This document shows, piece after piece, positions 61,618 through 64,000 of a stretch of 64,000 nt of DNA. Source of the DNA: Alphaproteobacteria bacterium (lineage in GTDB: Bacteria; Pseudomonadota; Alphaproteobacteria; JANQMY01); contig JANQPL010000007.1 in the NCBI GenBank assembly GCA_028289425.1, forward strand, positions 162,611 to 226,610, given 5' to 3'. The position numbers and the translations under genes were made by a program. Below the pieces are notes generated by a model, which did no database searches, had not been told where the DNA came from, and saw only the letters and a program-made list of their open reading frames with translations. The stretch's first letter is position 1, and each line of letters starts with the position of its first letter.

Positions 61618-63728
61618 TAAAGAACGACCTCTGCAACCAGCAGATCCTCGGTCTTCGACGACCCCCCCACATATATGCGATGAACGCCCCGTTCCATAAC
61701 CCAAGCACCGTTCGATTCATTCCAATAGGTGAAGTCCGAATAAGGAACATGGAAGTACACCGTCTGGAGTTCGCCTGGTGACAAGGACACCCGCGCAAAT
61801 TCCCGCAGCAGTTTTACGGGCCGCTCGATCGCTGCGCCGGGAAAGCCCGCATAGAGCTGCACAATTTCATCCGCCTGCATTCGGCCGGAATTGCGGACCG
61901 ACACGCTCACCCGAACCCCATCCGGTGCTTTGTATGTTTTGAGAGCCCGATATTCGAATGAGGAATAGGACAAGCCAAAACCGAACGGAAAGGCCGGTGT
62001 CTTATCCGCGTCACGATCGAACATGGTGTATCCATGATAGGGGCCGTACTCGATTTCGTCGGCATCCGGATCGAAAAAGGGCAGGTCGCTTTCCTTCTCC
62101 GGCACAGAAAAGGGAAGTTTTCCGGAAGGCGATACCGCGCCGAAAAGTATGTCGGCGAGCGCGTGTCCGCCTTCCATACCCATGTAAAACCCATGCAAGA
62201 CAGCTGCCGCTTGGTCGACCCATTCGGTGATCACCACGGCGGAGCCCGAGATCATGACGACAGTTACATTGTCGTTCTGCTCGCAGGCTGCCTTGATCAT
62301 GGAAACTTGAGCCGAGGGCAATGTGAGCAATCGGCGATCGCCCCCCACGGCAAAATTGTTTGACCGCTGTACGTCCGTGGCTTCTTCAACCGCTGCCTGG
62401 ACATCGGGATCGAGCGCGATGTCCCCCGGCACATACTCGCCCTCTTCTTCAGCGGTATATCCCACAACCACAACAACTGAATCTACCGCGGCGGCGGCGG
62501 AGCTAATTTGTTCCAGATCGGTTTCTTCGGCATAAAGAAGCTCCGTCGACGGAGGGAGTGCCTTCTCAATACCTTCATAGGCCGTAACCACATGCTCGGG
62601 ACGAACGCGGCTGGAGCCGTGATCGCCGGTGTTTTCAAGTTTGGCGAGACGCCCTAAGACTGCGATCGATTTGAGGTCATTCACTTTCAGCGGCAACAAA
62701 TTGTCGTTTTTCAGCATGACCACCGACTTTATCGACGCCTCCTTGGCGACGGAGCGGTGTTCATCCGACGCCACCATGTCCAGCGTGTAGGTCTCGTATG
62801 GATCTTCGCGAGACGCAAACTGATAGATGGTGGTCAGGATCCGGCGGCAGGCCCGGTCGATGACTTCGGGTTCGACGCCGCCGCTATTTACGGCCGCCAC
62901 CAATTTGTCGCCGAAAACCAAAGGTTCCGGATTTTCCACATCGAGCCCGGCGGCCGCCCCGTAGGGTGCGTGGACACCTGCGACCCAATCCGAATGAACA
63001 AAGCCTTCAAACCCCCATTCGTCCCGCAAGATATCCGTCAGCAAAACCCGGTTCTGGCCGCAGAATTCGCCGTTAAGTTTGTTGTAGGCGCTCATTACCG
63101 ACGCGCAGCCGGCATCGAGTGTCCGCTTAAAGTGGGGCAGGTAGACTTCGCGTAACGTCCGCGGATCCACTTTGACGTCCACTTTGAAGCGTGCGTTTTC
63201 AATGGAATTCACCGCAAAGTGTTTTGCCGTTGCCACCACATTATGGGTTTGAATTCCAGTGGCAAGCGCCGCCCCCATTTCGCCCACATGATAAGGGTCT
63301 TCACCATACGTCTCTTGCGCGCGCCCCCATGCCGGATGGCGAAGCAAATTGATGCATACCGCGCCTGACAAGGTGCAGTCCTGCGCCCGTGCTTCAATGC
63401 CCATCACCTCGCCGATGCGGCGTTCCAGGTCGCGGTCGAATGTGGCTCCCCGCGCCATGGAACAGGGAAAACAGGTGGATTGCCCCCGCGCGACCCCGCG
63501 CGGTCCGTCCGTGAAGTAGAGCGCGGGTACATCCAACCGTTCGCAGCCGCCGCCGGCCCGGTAGGGATGACCGCCCCAACGGTTGTCGCTTTCCTTGAAT
63601 TGTTGGAAGAACCCTCGGCCGGACATCATCGCCACTTTTTCTTCCAACGTGGCTTCGGCAAGGATTGCGTCGATTGTTTCGGCGATTTCCTGCCGGGACA
63701 TTCCTTTGCGTGGCGGGAACGATGTCAT
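61617..63728 (-). CDS. Glycoside hydrolase family 3 (beta-glucosidase/beta-xylosidase)
   Basis: A 703-residue GH3 enzyme. The N-terminal TIM barrel has 'KHFAVNSIENARF' (Lys169-His170), and the nucleophile is Asp247 in 'GFVHSDWVAG'. The second alpha/beta sandwich has 'VVVGYTAEEEGEYVPGD', and a C-terminal fibronectin-III-like domain follows ('RVSVSVRNSGRMQADEIVQLY'). It lacks a signal peptide, so it is cytoplasmic. ATG at 63728 follows CAGGAGA; a longer start would read through the operator. Adjacent xylose genes suggest beta-xylosidase activity, though GH3 specificity cannot be read from sequence alone. Confidence 0.92.
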   Translation of the reverse strand: MTSFPPRKGMSRQEIAETIDAILAEATLEEKVAMMSGRGFFQQFKESDNRWGGHPYRAGGGCERLDVPALYFTDGPRGVARGQSTCFPCSMARGATFDRDLERRIGEVMGIEARAQDCTLSGAVCINLLRHPAWGRAQETYGEDPYHVGEMGAALATGIQTHNVVATAKHFAVNSIENARFKVDVKVDPRTLREVYLPHFKRTLDAGCASVMSAYNKLNGEFCGQNRVLLTDILRDEWGFEGFVHSDWVAGVHAPYGAAAGLDVENPEPLVFGDKLVAAVNSGGVEPEVIDRACRRILTTIYQFASREDPYETYTLDMVASDEHRSVAKEASIKSVVMLKNDNLLPLKVNDLKSIAVLGRLAKLENTGDHGSSRVRPEHVVTAYEGIEKALPPSTELLYAEETDLEQISSAAAAVDSVVVVVGYTAEEEGEYVPGDIALDPDVQAAVEEATDVQRSNNFAVGGDRRLLTLPSAQVSMIKAACEQNDNVTVVMISGSAVVITEWVDQAAAVLHGFYMGMEGGHALADILFGAVSPSGKLPFSVPEKESDLPFFDPDADEIEYGPYHGYTMFDRDADKTPAFPFGFGLSYSSFEYRALKTYKAPDGVRVSVSVRNSGRMQADEIVQLYAGFPGAAIERPVKLLREFARVSLSPGELQTVYFHVPYSDFTYWNESNGAWVMERGVHRIYVGGSSKTEDLLVAEVVL

Positions 63729-63764
63729 GGCCCTGTCTCCTGTTGCCTGTGTGGCCCGAATTAC

Positions 63765-63782
63765 ATTATCCTTTTGGTTAGT
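63765..63782. promoter_or_regulatory. Operator, family 3, site 3
   Basis: ATTATCCTTTTGGTTAGT keeps the ATTATCC left arm of site 1 exactly. It lies 37 bp before the GH3 start, placing the GH3-symporter operon in the same regulon as xylose genes. Confidence 0.6.
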
Positions 63783-63897
63783 CAAAATTTGGAGGATGAG
63801 TCAACCCCAATGGGGACAAGGGGGTTGCCTGTTACCGATCTTCCTCATGTTTGAATGGCAGAGTTGGGGGATGTTGTGGCTAGAGCGTCGTGCAGTG

Positions 63898-63917
63898 AAA
63901 CAGAATCAATTCTGTTT
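63898..63917. repeat. Inverted repeat near window end
   Basis: AAACAGAA and TTCTGTTT are perfect eight-base arms around a four-base centre. It is intergenic and of the style of dispersed palindromes seen in alphaproteobacteria; no copy elsewhere in the window was found. Beyond it, to 64000, no gene is recognised. Confidence 0.4.
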
Positions 63918-64000
63918 GCCGTCCGGCTTGACCGTACTCCCAGTATGGCCTGCGCCGGACAGCTTGGTCCTGACGCAAAACGACCTCGGCAGAATGGTTC

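Noticed and set aside
1..64000. CRISPR arrays, tRNA/rRNA genes, insertion sequences, prophage genes
   Set aside because: No regularly spaced direct repeats, no cloverleaf-like segments and no transposase or phage-type proteins were seen on either strand.

Overview
The window reads as a chromosomal segment of a Gram-negative, probably alphaproteobacterial heterotroph. It holds three TonB-dependent outer-membrane receptors with the 'IDEI(I/V)VTxxKRE' mature N-terminus that is common in Sphingomonadales and related marine groups, five TetR-family repressors, and a dense set of catabolic enzymes. I found 48 protein genes and no tRNA, rRNA, CRISPR array, insertion sequence or phage gene. The lineage is an inference from receptor style and gene content.

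The window splits into three adjacent catabolic blocks. Each has its own TonB receptor, its own TetR regulator(s) and its own operator sequence. Block I (about 1-33.3 kb) encodes a molybdopterin oxidoreductase, a CYP153-like P450, a crotonase resembling 6-oxocamphor hydrolase, a KshA-like Rieske oxygenase, acyl-CoA synthetase, CoA-transferase, three acyl-CoA dehydrogenases, two further crotonases, a MaoC-type dehydratase, alcohol and aldehyde dehydrogenases, SDRs, two kinase-like phosphotransferases, an LLM oxidoreductase and TonB receptor 1. This is the layout of a pathway that hydroxylates an alicyclic (terpenoid- or steroid-like) compound, opens a ring and beta-oxidises the product as CoA thioesters. 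A 14-bp inverted repeat, CAACYRNNYRGTTG, occurs about 12 times, always in gaps between genes. Two sister TetR proteins in this block are the likely binders.

Block II (about 33.4-50.8 kb) encodes an epoxide-hydrolase-like enzyme, a two-domain VOC protein, two SDRs, a GPH-type transporter, a CurA-like reductase, TonB receptor 2, a TetR, a Coq4-like protein, a lipoprotein alpha/beta hydrolase, a phytanoyl-CoA-dioxygenase-like enzyme, an aldo/keto reductase, a hydrolase-flavin reductase fusion and an amidohydrolase. A different, longer element (TTATTGACGA, about six bases, TATAATAA) occurs eight times, upstream of nearly every transcription unit and usually 35-120 bp before the start codon. The substrate is unknown.

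Block III (about 51.2-63.8 kb) is a xylose/xyloside locus: aldose 1-epimerase, xylB, xylA, a TetR, a secreted sulfatase, TonB receptor 3, another TetR, a GPH sugar symporter and a GH3 glycosidase. A third element built on CC-N4-GG with TTAT/ATAA flanks occurs four times.

The main novelty candidates are these three operator families and their abrupt boundaries, the P450/6-oxocamphor-hydrolase-like pair, the Coq4-like catabolic gene, the hydrolase-flavin reductase fusion with Thr at the nucleophile position, and an orphan terminator lying between operator sites near 13.7 kb. All assignments come from reading the sequence and remembered family motifs; no search was run.
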